Assembly (NCBI GenBank): GCA_034440615.1
Contig: JAOTOM010005184.1
Location: 1,680,501 to 1,744,500 of the forward strand
Direction of reading: 5' to 3'
From: Ashinkailepas kermadecensis
Taxonomy: Eukaryota > Arthropoda > Thecostraca > Neolepadidae
Length of the DNA stretch: 64,000 nucleotides
How positions within the stretch are numbered: the first letter of the stretch is position 1; every line of letters starts with the position of its first letter. Shown here piece after piece: positions 33,796-45,664 of the stretch. The translations under genes and the position numbers were made by a program. Under the pieces are notes generated by a model, which did not search any database, was not told the DNA's origin, and saw only the letters and a program-made list of their open reading frames with translations.

Positions 33796-36235
33796 TGGTC
33801 GGGCAGAGTGGCAGGGAGAGGAAGCAACCGCCTGACGGGGGATGGGGCTGACGACATGGGTAGCGCAACCGAGTAGCTGCGGCGGGCGGTAGATGTGGCT
33901 GGAGCAGAGGGGTTGTGCGGAAAGGAGGAGAGCAGTGCAGTGCAGTGCAGTGCTTTACCAGTGAAGTGCAGAACATAAGACAATCGAGATGTGAAAAAGC
34001 ATGCATTGATCCCAGTCATCTTCTACATGGTTGTTTCATTCGCCTGACGTACCGAGCACCTACTCGTTCTGTTGCATCTGTGCCGATCAGAATATCACGA
34101 AAACGTCCCCCTGGCGAGAGATGCGGCAATTACATGTAGCCGCAGGTCTGATTACGAAGAATGCACCAACAGCGCATTTCCCCCACAGATGGAGAGGGCA
34201 GCGGCGTGTTGGGAAGTACGCTGGCAAAGGCTAGTACATATGTGTATACCAATACAAACCTGCATTTTTGCATTATCTCTGAACACGACGGCCCATTTAT
34301 CCCAACGTTATTTTACCTTTTGTTTATGAGAAATCTCGCTCCCAGCTAGATTACCAACCAATATGCTAAGTTCACTTTCCTTGCTACCGCCAAGGTGAAA
34401 GTTAAAGATTGGAGGGTTGTTGATGAACCTAAACGTACACTAGGCGGTCTTGGCGACAGACATTATTTGGTGAAACTATGTCCACATATATATGCTACCA
34501 CGAACAGAATTAACTATTGGAAGCGCGGAGCTGCTACCGAGAATAACTGTCGAGAGAGCGGAGCTGCTACCGAGAATAACTATCGGGAGCGGGAGCTGCT
34601 ACGGATGTTTACACTCATAGTACGACAGACCTTCCAACCCCTCGGAGTGCTGGACGTCAAACTGACTTCTGCTTGCTTTTTTGTCTAAGCAGCTAGATGG
34701 AGAGATGTGGTAATCAATCTCCATCCTTGAAACTCCACAGTTGCTTGCATTATTCTTCCTACCTCTTGGTTGACACTCCAGGCCAGATCAAATGAGTCAA
34801 CATCGGGCTGCAGTCCGTGCCGGTGGCCTTTTCCCCGACACCGGTCGTGGAGCATGTGATTCCGTGCTTCATTATCGACGATACGCAACATGATGATTTG
34901 TGATATCACCATAGCAACGTGGCAAGGTCGTGAACACTGACCAGACACCGGCTCCGCCAGTGTAAGATGGTTGACGGGGATACGAGAGCTTTTAGATCTA
35001 TTCGTGTCATGCGACGCTCATTGGCGAAATGTGTGAAGTTAAGCATCTTGGTGGGGAACATATCCCCTCAACTCCATCTGGTGGTGGAATCCATGCCATC
35101 AAGTCAAGATCAAGTGCGAGTCAACTGCCGAAACTGCCGAAACTGTCGAAACTGTCGAAATTGTCGCAAAAAGCAACCATCGAACTGTAAGTAATTTCAA
35201 AGCCGCCGAAACTGTCGAAACTACCAAAAAATCAACTGTCGATGAACTGTGAAAGTTGACGATATCATAGACATGGCCTCAGCAAGGAATGCCGGCCACG
35301 AACGTTTTAACACCTGTACGCCCCCCCCCCAAAAAAAAGCGCACTGAGACGAGGTGGTGTCCGAAATGTTACCTGCCCTGTCGCTGTGTCCCTGACAGAC
35401 TGAGTCGTTCTTTATACAAGGCGCACCATCAACTCTAGGAAGGTAGGGCAAACTTGACTGTGCTATATTGAACGGCTTCGGAGTTAATCTCTTAGTAGCA
35501 TCTTAGGAAAATATATCAAGGGTCAATTTGATGCCTGGCACTGAGATGGTTAAATATGTTGGCCTAATGCCATTGTAGGGGGTGTCTCGCAGGGTACCAT
35601 GTTAAGACCTGAAATTATGAATGGACTCCCAGAACCATTGTGGGGAATCGAGTCCCTCCGAAGCTCATGATTTCAAGGTCATGACGAGATTACCATAACC
35701 CCATGAAAATGTGTTCGGAATTCGGACCCGTCGTGTCGTGAATAATTCTTCAAATTGTATTTTGGGGGACTGGGCGGGAGGTCTAGAAAGACTTGTTCAC
35801 ATCAGAAAAACAAAACAACGTCAAAGTCACCTTGAAAGGCTTATATACCCGGCCAGAACGCTTCAGAATGTCATTGGCTTGCAGCAATACAGGCGGAACA
35901 GCCAGGTAAGTGGGGCGCAGACTAAATGTGGAGCAGTTCCTGCACAGCCAACGCGACGAACAATCTCCACACAAGGGCATATACTCCATCAAGTCAGCTG
36001 GCATGTATTGGAAATTATCTATCTCAGGTAACGTGTCTCCGCATATCTGCAAGCGCTGCTGCGTCTCATCCAATTCTGCTTTAACATGGTACCAATTGTA
36101 TGTTAACCGATGACTTACAGGTGCAGTAGTTTCGCCGCAGACGTTTTCATGCACTCTGCAAACACGCAGTGAACTTCAGAACGTTCGGCTTCATGCGATA
36201 GATGCCGACACAGAAGTAACTAATCCGACCATAGT
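33796..36235. other. mostly unique sequence with short repeats, no intact gene
   Basis: This holds a (gcagt)n run near 33,937-33,955, a two-copy repeat of about 41 bp at 34,525-34,605 ('agctgctaccgagaataact'), and a 9-bp repeat 'actgtcgaa' at 35,125-35,170. A weak RT-like phrase, 'GVSQGTMLRPEIMNGLPE', lies at about 35,580-35,635 on plus. It could be a relic of a LINE GVPQGTVLGPLLF block, but nothing around it supports this strongly. Confidence 0.4.
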
Positions 36236-36299
36236 TCAGCATGTTGCAATCACGGCGTGAAAGTCGAGGCGTTCTGCAGCTGAAGGGCCGTCGAGCACG

Positions 36300-36725
36300 C
36301 AACCGAGGCGTTCTCACTGACCGGTCAGGACGTCACCCGAACACAAACACCATGTCAGCCAAGGTCATCAATCCAACCGAGGCGTTCTCACTGACCGCTC
36401 AGGACGTCACCCGAACACAATGACCTTGGCTGACACCATGTCAGCCAAGGTCATCAATCCAACCGAGGCGTTCTCACTGACCGCTCAGGACGTCACCCGA
36501 ACACAATGACCTTAGCTGACATCATGTCAGCCAAGGTCATCAATCCAACCGAGGCGTTCTCACTGACCGCTCAGGACGTCACCCGAACACAATGACTTTG
36601 GCTGACACCATGTCAGCCAAGGTCATCAATCCAACCGAGGCGTTCTCACTGACCGCTCAGGACGTCACCCGAACACAATGACCTTAGCTGACACCATGTC
36701 AGCCAAGGTCATCAATCCAACACAC
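36300..36725. repeat. 86 bp tandem repeat, about 5 copies, with AGGTCA-type half-sites
   Basis: Units begin at 36,355, 36,441, 36,527, 36,613 and 36,699 (the last partial), preceded by a partial unit. Each unit junction has tgaccttggctgaca and its near-exact complement around a 3-base spacer, so it can form a hairpin. CCAAGGTCA appears once per unit. This matches the extended half-site YCAAGGTCA bound by FTZ-F1/NR5A and ERR-type nuclear receptors. Binding here is untested. Confidence 0.88.
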
Positions 36726-36729
36726 ACAG

Positions 36730-38236
36730 CTGAAAATGTCAGCCGGCTGTACTTAGGCAACCCTGAAACCATGTGGTCCAATCGTGTGCTGCTTTTTGGA
36801 TGCAAACAAAGCTCTTTTAAGCTTCTCTGGCATACCAAATGAAGGTGACAACTGACATGCTGACAAATGGTGCAATGAGATTAACACCTTGGCTTGGTTA
36901 AACGCAATCACACGCACCAATTCGTGAGCCGATTTCCATAACAATTTGATGGAAATCTGCATGCCTGGAAACGGTTGCAGAGCCTTCTCTCGTCTTGCAA
37001 ATATCGCGAGTGAAGTTTCTACACCGATGCTTTCTCGCCTGATTTTGGACAATGCAAAACTATGAGTGCCGCTGGTGCAAATTCGTCTCTTGTCGCCCTT
37101 CAGATGGTCATTGAGCTACAGAACACACCGCCCTGGGGAAATGATACGAATGGCAATGATATCAGCGGGCATTGTATCAGCAAGTTCGCTCATTGAACAT
37201 AACCATGCTCATCGGTGATGGCTAAACACCAGCCAACATTAACTGAGTAATGCCTTGCCCTGCCCTTGCCCTGCGGCCAGCAATGGGTTCTGTGAAGCCA
37301 TGGCGTCCTATTCTGGGCGCGGGTGTAAAAACCAGTCAACGTCACATCAATCCACACTACATCCACAACAGCAGGCCAGCAAATCAGTCACAACGATGCA
37401 GATAAACAACATGAATGGGGTATTCTGCTTACTGATGTGTGACATTTGATGAGAGTAGAATAGGTGTCGTGACGGACCCTGGACGAGTGAGGGCAAGAGA
37501 CCGACTATGAGGCTCCCCTGCCTCAGGCCCAAGATCGGGCACCACCCCAAGACTGGGAATTTGTGAGAAGACTGCAGCCGTTCTCTCCTGGCAGCCCAGA
37601 CACCCACCGGATTGTGTCCACTATTCGCGGAATTGTGGGAATTTCAGAAATAGATACAGTATATTTCTACAAGTTCGCACAATGTATTCAAACTTGATAC
37701 CATGTCCGACAGAGAAGCCCGATCGTCGACAAAGTGCAGTTCGGCATATGTGTGCTTCGAAAAAGCATTGCATTCGGCCGCCACGTACTGCAATACTGCC
37801 GGGATCGTGCTCATGTGCCCAATACCGTGTACGTATGTCAAGTGCACACGTAATAACCATGGCCAATTATCAAATCTGCGTAGGTGCCACGCTGTGCCGC
37901 GACCCTTTTACTCCACAGCATTCCCGCTCAGATTGCACTGCATAGAACCGCTCAGCACGGCACCCTCCATCGAACTGGCACTGACCAAGCTGGCGCCAGG
38001 CCTCGGGCTGCGCAGGTCACGTTAAATGAAGTCACAGCCAAGTAACTGGTCGCCGGCAGACAGGCCCTTGGCGAGAGCAGGCTGCAGTGACACCCGCTAA
38101 GCTCCGCCACAAACCCTTTTCTTGAACAAGAGTGCTCGCGCATGAAAGAAATAGTGTGTTCCGGACTGCACAAATCAAAATTAAAGAACCTAATTTGCGT
38201 GAAGGAGCTAGGACTTGAAACGCTATAGCAGGAAAG
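36730..38236. other. unique-looking sequence, no gene recognised
   Basis: Frames up to about 125 codons on either strand carry no motif I recognise. Confidence 0.4.
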
Positions 38237-38249
38237 ATATTAATGCTTT

Positions 38250-38425
38250 GTTTGTGTATTGGGTGATTCACGACGCACTTCATGCACAATCACTGCTAAT
38301 GGCGCCGCCCACACTGTGTCGCCGGTGGGCCGCGGAATTGGGGCATTCCCAAGCGGTGCGAGTGCTGAACCCGGGACCTTGGTATCCAGAGCTCAACACC
38401 TGAAACACTCGGCCGTCCCCGTCCC
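38250..38425 (-). mobile_element. tRNA-derived SINE with 13-bp target-site duplication
   Basis: It is flanked by the perfect direct repeat atattaatgcttt at 38,237-38,249 and 38,426-38,438. On the minus strand the head reads 'ggccgagtgtttcagg', like the A box of Leu/Ser-type tRNA genes. About 40 bases later comes 'cccgggttcagcactc', like a B box (GGTTCGANTCC) with changes. The body of about 110 bp is not tRNA-like. Transcription by RNA polymerase III and mobilisation by a LINE are inferred from SINE biology. The short 3' end ('caatacacaaac') lacks a clear poly-A tail. Confidence 0.75.
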
Positions 38426-38671
38426 ATATTAATGCTTTAACACCGCGATGGGCTGGCTGGACCGCGCCGGGCCTGTCTGATGAACGTTCCTCGTATATAC
38501 ACGGAGGTAGACGCGCCCGGGTTTCGGCGTATAACTTATTCATGCCCACAGCTTGAGCAGATGACTGTCAAATTGCTCGAGACACACGCTCCTGAAGTGT
38601 TCCGGTGTCGGTCGGCTCTCCACAGGGCCCATCCACTGTGTCTGGCTGGAAACCATCGTCTGGCGCGCGAA

Positions 38672-38745
38672 ATGTCAGCAGCGGAGTGTCAGCAGAATGT
38701 CAGCAGTGGAGTGTCAGCAGAATGTCAGCAGCGGAGTGTCAGGCG
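38672..38745. repeat. short tandem repeat, 25 bp unit, 3 copies
   Basis: The unit is 'aatgtcagcagcggagtgtc' plus 'agcag'. One copy has t for c. Confidence 0.85.
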
Positions 38746-38774
38746 CAGATCGTGCATGCACTCCTGGCTGCATT

Positions 38775-39050
38775 TTGTCAGCACCGTCGGAGGACAGCCA
38801 TTGTTCCAGCGCGCGCACCGTCGGAGGACCGCGGTTCCTCCAGCGCGCGCACCGTCGGAGGACCGCGGTTCCTCCAGCGCGCGCACCGTCAGAGGACAGT
38901 GATTCCTCCAGCGCGCGCACCGTCGGAGGACCGCGGTTCCTCCAGCGCGCGCACCGTCGCAGGACAGCGGTTCCTCCAGCGCGCGCACCGTCGGAGGACA
39001 GCGGTTCCTCCAGCGCGCGCACCGTCGGAGGACAGTGATTCCTCCAGCGC
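38775..39050. repeat. minisatellite, 34 bp unit, about 8 copies
   Basis: The unit contains 'ccgtcggaggaccgcggttc' then 'ctccagcgcgcgca'. It is CpG-rich. Frames of 113-199 codons across it are repeat shadows. Confidence 0.92.
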
Positions 39051-40470
39051 TGAACGCTGGACGCCGTGTGGCCTGTTATCGAGCGTGGAGTCATTCAGGG
39101 CTTCCAGGGAGCGGGGACCACGCGTATTTTCTTTAAAGCGCAGGAGAATAAAGCGCGAAATCTGTGGAGCAGCTGCAGATAACTCTTGCCTTCGGTCAAA
39201 GTAGTCAGTTCGTTATTGGGATCGATGGGCGCGTTGAGTCGTCGATCATATGGCACCCATTGTCGATGTGATTGAGCACCAAGTTCAGAATGTGGCCGCC
39301 TTTGGCCGTTGAGTGGACTGGACGTGACTAAATACAGAGACCAGGTATTTCACAAGGTGATGATGAAACACCAGAATTGGCCATAATTATCTGAAGATAA
39401 GTATTACCTGACCTACTCATGATCATCATTATGTGACCCGAGAACTGTAATTTAACCTTGTATTCAGCAGGTTTGCGATGGGACTTGGCTAGGAAGTAAA
39501 TTAAAACAATTCCAATGGCATAGTGCTAAACAGTTGCCCACTGCAGGTACCTACTACTTGGGCACTCCAACTTGAGGACATTGCTGGCTCACTAAGCGTT
39601 TGTGGCCCTCTTGCTTTTCTATGACCCCAGAATGACATTATAAAAGATCCAAGCTGGTCGAAGATAACCCAATTATTAGTAATGAAACGTTAATTTTTCA
39701 TTATCCATGCATCTACAAAGACGGCCGAAAGTTGAGCAAGAAAGAGGAAGAATTACTTCCACTTTTTCTACAATTCAATATTTTAATCCCTATAGTTTTC
39801 ATAGTTCAAACGAGGAAGATACGCACAGTTAGGTACGTGGGAAACTGCCAACCCTATTCAGCAAAGCAATCTTAAATATTCATGTTTTATCTCATCACGT
39901 AGGTGACAGTATTGGGTATTACAAAATGTTTTGCCAGTTTGCTTAAGTTACAAAGTTGCACAGATGATATTTTGATTTCCGTCAAATTTCTGTTTTTTTG
40001 CGCGTTATAAACACACCAAAGCACAATCACACATGCCCCTTTCATGCTGGTGAGAATGCGTAAAAGCACGAAATTGTCACCATAAGACATCCTATTCTCC
40101 CTTATCTAGATAAAATGAACCTTCAAGGTTGGACATGTTTGCCGTATCATTTAAGATATACCTCATCATTTATTCTGCCAATATACAGCGTATCGGTCCT
40201 TTGACCGGGCTTCCGAGGCTGGCTCCAGCCGGACCTGGTCCCGGCTATAGCGGAGCGGCCGGACAGGGATTCGATCCCATGTCTGGGGCATCTGTCACCT
40301 GCAGTGTGGACAGCCAGCATCCAAACGACAATTATCGGTACGGTAGTAGATAGCACGTGTATTTTCATTGATTATTGAAGACATCTCGTGTGTTTCAATA
40401 AATGTGTGCTGAGCACATGCAATACATTTGTGAAGGTAATCATTGTACTGAAGTAATGTATCACAAGGAA
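39051..40470. other. unique-looking sequence, no gene recognised
   Basis: Largely A/T-rich with short frames. A GC-rich patch at 40,195-40,320 contains 'gggattcgatccca', faintly like a tRNA B box, but no matching A box was found. Confidence 0.4.
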
Positions 40471-40486
40471 GCTGGAAACAGAAGGT

Positions 40487-40620
40487 TGGCTGAAAATCCG
40501 GCAGCTGGAGACAGGAGACTGGCTGGAGGGCCGGCAGCTGGAGACAGGAGACTGGCTGGAGGACTCGCAGCTGGAAACAGGAGACTGGCTGGAGGGCCGG
40601 CAGCTGGAGACTGCCTCCTG
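40487..40620. repeat. minisatellite, 33 bp unit, about 4 copies
   Basis: The unit contains 'gcagctggagacaggagac' followed by 'tggctggagggccg'. One copy reads 'ggactc' in place of 'gggccg'. Confidence 0.88.
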
Positions 40621-40707
40621 CCAGCCAGAGGACCGGCAGATGGAGGCACTCTGGAGGCCGACTGTCCCCCAGCTTGTTGTGCGCACCTCACTGGGTACAA
40701 GAGCGCG

Positions 40708-41298
40708 GACAGCCTGTGCGGACAGCCTGCGAGGACAGCCTGCATGGACAGCCTGCGTGGACAGCCTGCGTGGACAGCCTGCGTGGACAGCCTGCGTGGA
40801 CAGCCTGCGTGGACAGCCTGCGTGGACAGCCTGCGTGGACAGCCTGCGTGGACAGCCTGCGTGGACAGCCTGCATGGACAGCCTGCGAGGACAGCCTGCA
40901 TGGACAGCCTGCGTGGACAGCCTGCGTGGACAGCCTGCGTGGACAGCCTGCGTGGACAGCCTGCGAGGACAGCCTGCGTGGACAGCCTGCGTGGACAGCC
41001 TGCGTGGACAGCCTGCGAGGACAGCCTGCATGGACAGCCTGCGTGGACAGCCTGCGTGGACAGCCTGCGTGGACAGCCTGCGTGGACAGCCTGCGTGGAC
41101 AGCCTGCGTGGACAGCCTGTGCGGACACCGCGAGGACAGCCTGCGTGGACAGCCTGCGTGGACAGCCTGCGTGGACAGCCTGCGAGGACAGCCTGCGTGG
41201 ACAGCCTGCGTGGACAGCCTGCGTGGACAGCCTGCGTGGACAGCCTGCGTGGACAGCCTGCGTGGACAGCCTGCGTGGACAGCCTGTGCGGATAGCCT
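40708..41298. repeat. minisatellite, 13 bp unit, about 45 copies
   Basis: The unit is 'acagcctgcgtgg', with variants 'cgagg' and 'catgg' interspersed. One interruption of different length lies near 41,120-41,135. Since 13 is not a multiple of 3 and the unit is stop-free, frames run 224-329 codons on both strands. Confidence 0.95.
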
Positions 41299-41436
41299 GC
41301 GAGGATATGCTGACGCTTGCACTGCCGTCCAGCGCGCCACGGCGCTGAGGTGGTGCACCATCTACAGCGGCTGGGCCAGACTCACTTGGCAGCGGCGGCG
41401 GCGCTAGGGTAGCCGCCACTATCGGCACCAGCAGCG

Positions 41437-41805
41437 TGCTGGACTGTCCAGCTCACTTGGCGGCGTGGTGGACTGTCCAGCTCACTTGGCGGCGTGGTGG
41501 ACTGTCCAGCTCATTTGGCGGCGTGGTGGACTGTCCAGCTCACTTGGCGGCGTGGTGGACTGTCCAGCTCACTTGGCGGCGTGGTGGACTGTCCAGCTCA
41601 CTTGGCGGCGTCGTGGACTGTCCAGCTCGCTTGGCGGCGTGGTGGACTGTCCAGCTCGCTTGGCGGCGTGGTGGGCTGTCCAGCTCGCATGGCAGGGTGG
41701 TGGACTGTCCAGCTCGCTTGGCGGCGTGGTGGACTGTCCAGCTCGCTTGGCGGCGTGGTGGACTGTCCAGCTCACTTGGCGGCATGGTGGACTGTCCAGC
41801 TCAGC
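41437..41805. repeat. minisatellite, 29 bp unit, about 13 copies
   Basis: The unit contains 'cggcgtggtggactgtccag' then 'ctcacttgg'. The middle copies carry 'ctcgcttgg'. It starts 30-40 bp after a different 13-bp array region ends. Confidence 0.93.
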
Positions 41806-42074
41806 CTCAACAACTGCTCAGGATTTACCACTCAGAATAATGGCAACAACGAGGTCCAGAGTGTCGGTGCTTTTGGACTTTTACCGTTACGGTTGTGATA
41901 GCTGGTGTTTCATATCAGTCGTTTCGGTGGAATCTTTTCTGTTGCAGTGTCTTGCATCTGTTTATTAAATATTTGAATATGCTATGTGCATTACCTTCGT
42001 TTTATTTCATATGGAAAAGGCTTGTGAAAGCTGCATCGAAGATGAAAATCATTTCATGCATACAAAACGCTTTA

Positions 42075-42170
42075 TCCACAGCGGGCAGGAAAACGTTCAC
42101 AGCGGAAGAAAAACATTTCCAGCGAGCAGGAAAACATTCACAGCGGGCATGCAAACATTCACAGCGGACC
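42075..42170. repeat. short tandem repeat, about 21 bp unit, 5 copies
   Basis: Copies of 'aaaacattcacagcgggcag' with drift. Confidence 0.8.
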
Positions 42171-42179
42171 AGAAAGGCA

Positions 42180-42820
42180 TCAGTGACAATACTAGTTGCT
42201 GGTTTTCTCGATGGCATCGTTTATAGCCCATGTGCAGGGAAGTCCATACGTGTTTTTTTTTTCAGCTGACGTTTTTCAAATCGTAATCCTATCTATAGTA
42301 ACTAGTTTCCATGCAACACACAATTAGCACTGAACCCTGGTGATGCACGAAAATGTATCAAACCTATCTTCTGTTGACTATTTTCAGTAGTTTGTAGTAG
42401 GTGTTTGTAGGTGGCAGAGCAAATTTCGGACCCCTGATTCGGGGATTATTCAACCGCGAAATACTGGGATTACCAAGCTGGTCCGGGATTAACAACTCCA
42501 GTTACAGCATTCGTATGTTTATGCTCGACCATGAACATATTCAGATGCACTGTTATTTCGCAGGAAGTATAAATCGGTCTCATCTATCGTTAGTCCTATA
42601 CCCTACCTCATGCATTTTGGCGGTATTATATTTGATCATTTACATACCCCGGCCGTTGTGTCCCAATTGGCCATTTCCACACATCATGTCAACCGACTAA
42701 CAGAAGTGACATGTTTAGCCAGCTGGGGATGAGAAGTTAAAGTTACTAACTAGTGTGCGCTAGGGAATTGAATCCTGGTGCAACAACTGGATTAACTTCG
42801 ACTAGTTAATTGGCTGACGG
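42180..42820. other. intergenic sequence, no gene recognised
   Basis: Short frames only, with no structured repeats visible. Confidence 0.4.
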
Positions 42821-42864
42821 TAGAAACGAATTAGGTGAGGCATGGAGATCTGAATACGTGTTTG

Positions 42865-43368
42865 AGCTATATGACTTAGGACCTAGCTCTGTTCTAGGAC
42901 TACTTCTCTTTCTCATCTTTGTGAATAATATTGAGGTAGGGCTGAGGAATAGGATATTCAAATTTGCTGATGACATCAAGGTGGCCGCAGTGGCTAATAG
43001 TAGTGAAAAATCTAGTGGTATTCAATTAGAGTTGGAGGACTGAAAAGTGGGCTGATCGATGGCCACTGTCTTTCAACTACGAAAAGTGTAAGGTTTTGCA
43101 TCTGGGGTCCGAAGGCGAGACTTTCAGATATACAATGGGAGGTACGGAACTGGATGTTATTAAGGAGGAAAGATACTTAAGTGTGTTATTTTCAAATGAC
43201 CTTAAAGCAGGGAAACAACGAATCTCAGCTAGGAGCAGGGAAAACAGAATGCTGGTAATCATTAATTAATGTGTGAGGTATAAGAGCAAAGAAGTCATGA
43301 AAAACTGTGCTTAGCCTATGTGCGACTCCACTTGGAAAATGTATGGTAATTTGGCCCCTGTATCTTCA
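42865..43368 (+). pseudogene. CR1-like LINE reverse transcriptase fragment
   Basis: The frame reads 'SSVLGLLLFLIFVNNIEVGL' (the GSVLGPLLF block), then 'FKFADDIKVAAV' with the RT catalytic A-D-D at about 42,961-42,975. It continues 'LSFNYEKCKVLHLGSEG', 'RYLSVLFSNDLKAGKQ' and 'YKSKEVMKN', with a few stops and slips, to 'LAYVRLHLEN' near 43,330. The order fits CR1/Jockey-type ORF2. It is truncated at both ends and butts against a second LINE remnant in the same orientation. Confidence 0.78.
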
Positions 43369-43369
43369 C

Positions 43370-45365
43370 AATTTAACGGCAACATATATGATATCCGTAC
43401 GACATTATCTGGAGCTTTTACCGTGGAACGTGCTGGATGGCTTAGCTGTTGACATGCTGTGAAGATGCTTTCCTGGTTGGTGAAAGCTGATATTCGTGAT
43501 GATGTGCCGGCGGTGACTACTCGCCGTAGGCTCCCGCCCTGTCTCGGCGATGAGGCAATGCGCCCACAAGTCGAGAAAGAATGGGTACATCGTCGGATGA
43601 AAAGGCACCCGAGTGATAGTGTAATTTCTGGTGATTTTACTGAGACGCGCGACTTCTTCAAACGTCCGATCGGACGCAGCTACTACAGTTATCTGAGGGG
43701 ACGAGTTGATAATTTTAAGAAGAACCAAAGCGATACTGGTCATTTGTCAAATGTTTTGAAATGGAAACACGCTAATCAGCGATGACTTTGGACTAGCCAG
43801 CATGCCGAACAGGGCCTTTTCAGCCAAGTTCACAGCACGGGATGTAACCCAGTACCCACTGTTAGAGGACTACGGATAGTCCTATCTTACAGACTTTTCG
43901 CCCTCACTAGAACAAATTCACACGATTTCCATTGGGCTTCACCCGCACAAAGCATGTGGACCAGGTAATATCAGCGCCCGAATCATCTGGCAGTGCACTG
44001 GCCAATCATGCATTCCGCTGCACAACGTTTGGAGACCCTCAGTTGGGCAGAGCAAATTTCCGATTTGGTGAAAAATGGCACACCTCACACCAATATATAT
44101 GGAAGGCAAACATACATTTTCCGCAAACTACCGAGCCGTTTCGCTTGTCTGCTTGTGTGACAAAGCTCTGGCCAAAAATACACTGCTTTGAGTGATCACA
44201 TTGTACCAGTATTGACTGGCACTCAGCACGGTTTCATTCATAAGAGGTCATGTGCTTCAAATCAGGCAGTTTTAATGAGGCGCGCCTATGGTTCCATCGC
44301 TGCCGGCTACCAAACAGAAGTAAACTACATGATTACTCTTCTACTTTCCACAGTGTCAACCATAAACTGTTGCCATATAAGTTCGAAAATGCATATTATG
44401 TTTGATCCAAAATTTCCTCTCTGATTCGGTCATACCTGACTGGTCACGGGCAGCGAGTGATAGTCAACGGGGTGGTCTTGAACCGAGCTGACGTCACTTC
44501 CGGTGTGCCGAAAGGGAGATTGGTGGCCCCTCTGTTATTTGTGAACGGCCTGCCTTCTGGAATTGACTCTGGATGCCGAATGTTTGCTAATGTCGTCTCA
44601 ATTTTAGGAGGGTAGCGTCTGTGGATAACGCGATCCGCCAGCATATAACTATTGATTCCCTCTGCATGTGGTCCGAATACTGGATGCTATCCTTGAACCC
44701 TCTGAAATGCAAGGTCGTTCACAATGACTCTACGTCGTGCTCCTGTCTGTTTCGAGTATGTACCAGATGCACGATACGACGCTGCAGCGTGATACTGTGA
44801 TGGGAGACCTGGGTGTGTACCCGGACAATACATTGACATTTGCACAGCATGTGCAAATATCAACTGTGTCAACTGCGAACCGAGCCCTAGGGCTGCTTAT
44901 TAGATCAACGCAAGCAAGAGTACCGGATAGTACATTTTCGAAACGTGTTCAGTTGACTTCATTTCACGCGAACATTAGGTCTCGCCTTGAGAATTTCCCT
45001 GTCCTCTGGGCAGGCACAGTCACGACACATCTGGCCCGGGTGCCGGTGGTGGTCTGACGGGGTTGGGCACAATTTGGCAATTAGTTGAGGACAGCAGTGT
45101 TCAGCCAGCCACAAATTTAATGTGGGTGCTGAGCACTGCGGTGACGCACATAGGCAGGAATATCTGCAATATCAGGACCTTCTTCGCTTTTATAACATGA
45201 CGTCTGTGTCCACTCGTCGCGTACAGGCCGACATCATGTCCTTACGAGACGTTGTGTGCCGTGTAGGACGGGCTCATCAGTTTTATTGCAGAACTGCGCA
45301 TTATGCATCCCAGTCAGACAAACAGGCAACCTGTTTTATTTCATGTACTATATGCAGGTGTTGAA
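43370..45365 (+). pseudogene. LINE ORF2, reverse transcriptase half, decayed
   Basis: Collinear pieces appear over several frames: 'PWNVLDGLAVDML', then 'TRRRLPPCLGDEAMR' and 'GRSYYSYLRGRVDNFK' (the linker between endonuclease and RT). Next are 'PLLEDYG' and 'LHPHKACGPGNISARII' (RT entry block), 'NYRAVSLVC', 'QHGFIHKRSC', 'LTGHGQRVIVNGV', 'DVTSGVPKGRLVAPLLFVNG', and a mutated catalytic box 'FANVV' where FADDV is expected. After these come 'NPLKCKVVH', 'MGDLGVYPDNTLTFAQHV' and the C-terminal 'RRVQADIMSLRDVVC'. Endonuclease sequence is absent. Multiple stops and loss of the catalytic aspartates make it inactive. It is a different lineage from the CR1-like copy just upstream. Confidence 0.8.
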
Positions 45366-45664
45366 ACGATTAGGTGTGGCTTGTTCAACATATTACTAAG
45401 AGAGACGAACATATTTTAGCGAGGACACCACGTGCGGACATATTCGCGAACTCGCTGAATGCGTTTAGGAAGTAGGTTGTTAGATGCGTGTGTGCTGTGT
45501 CACACGCTCACATCTGAATCAGTTAGCCGTCGAGCGTCGATGCAGTCTTACCAGACTTTCACCTGTTTAAAGCCATTATTCTGTTGAATCTTTTTAGCTC
45601 ACGACTTCTCGTATAAAAAGCCTGAAAATATTGTGCGATTGTGGACAATAAACAAATAAACAAA
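45366..45664 (+). other. likely 3' UTR and tail of the LINE at 43.4-45.4 kb
   Basis: The stretch ends in 'aataaacaaataaacaaat' at about 45,645-45,664, a short tandem tail in the style of LINEs that end in simple repeats. No target-site duplication can be paired because the 5' end is truncated or undefined. Confidence 0.5.

Noticed and set aside
35560..35660. Reverse-transcriptase-like phrase GVSQGTMLRPEIMNGLPE
   Set aside because: One short block with no neighbouring RT motifs. It is mentioned within the region entry but is not strong enough for its own call.
40195..40320. tRNA B-box-like 'gggattcgatccca'
   Set aside because: No A box or cloverleaf could be fitted on either strand.
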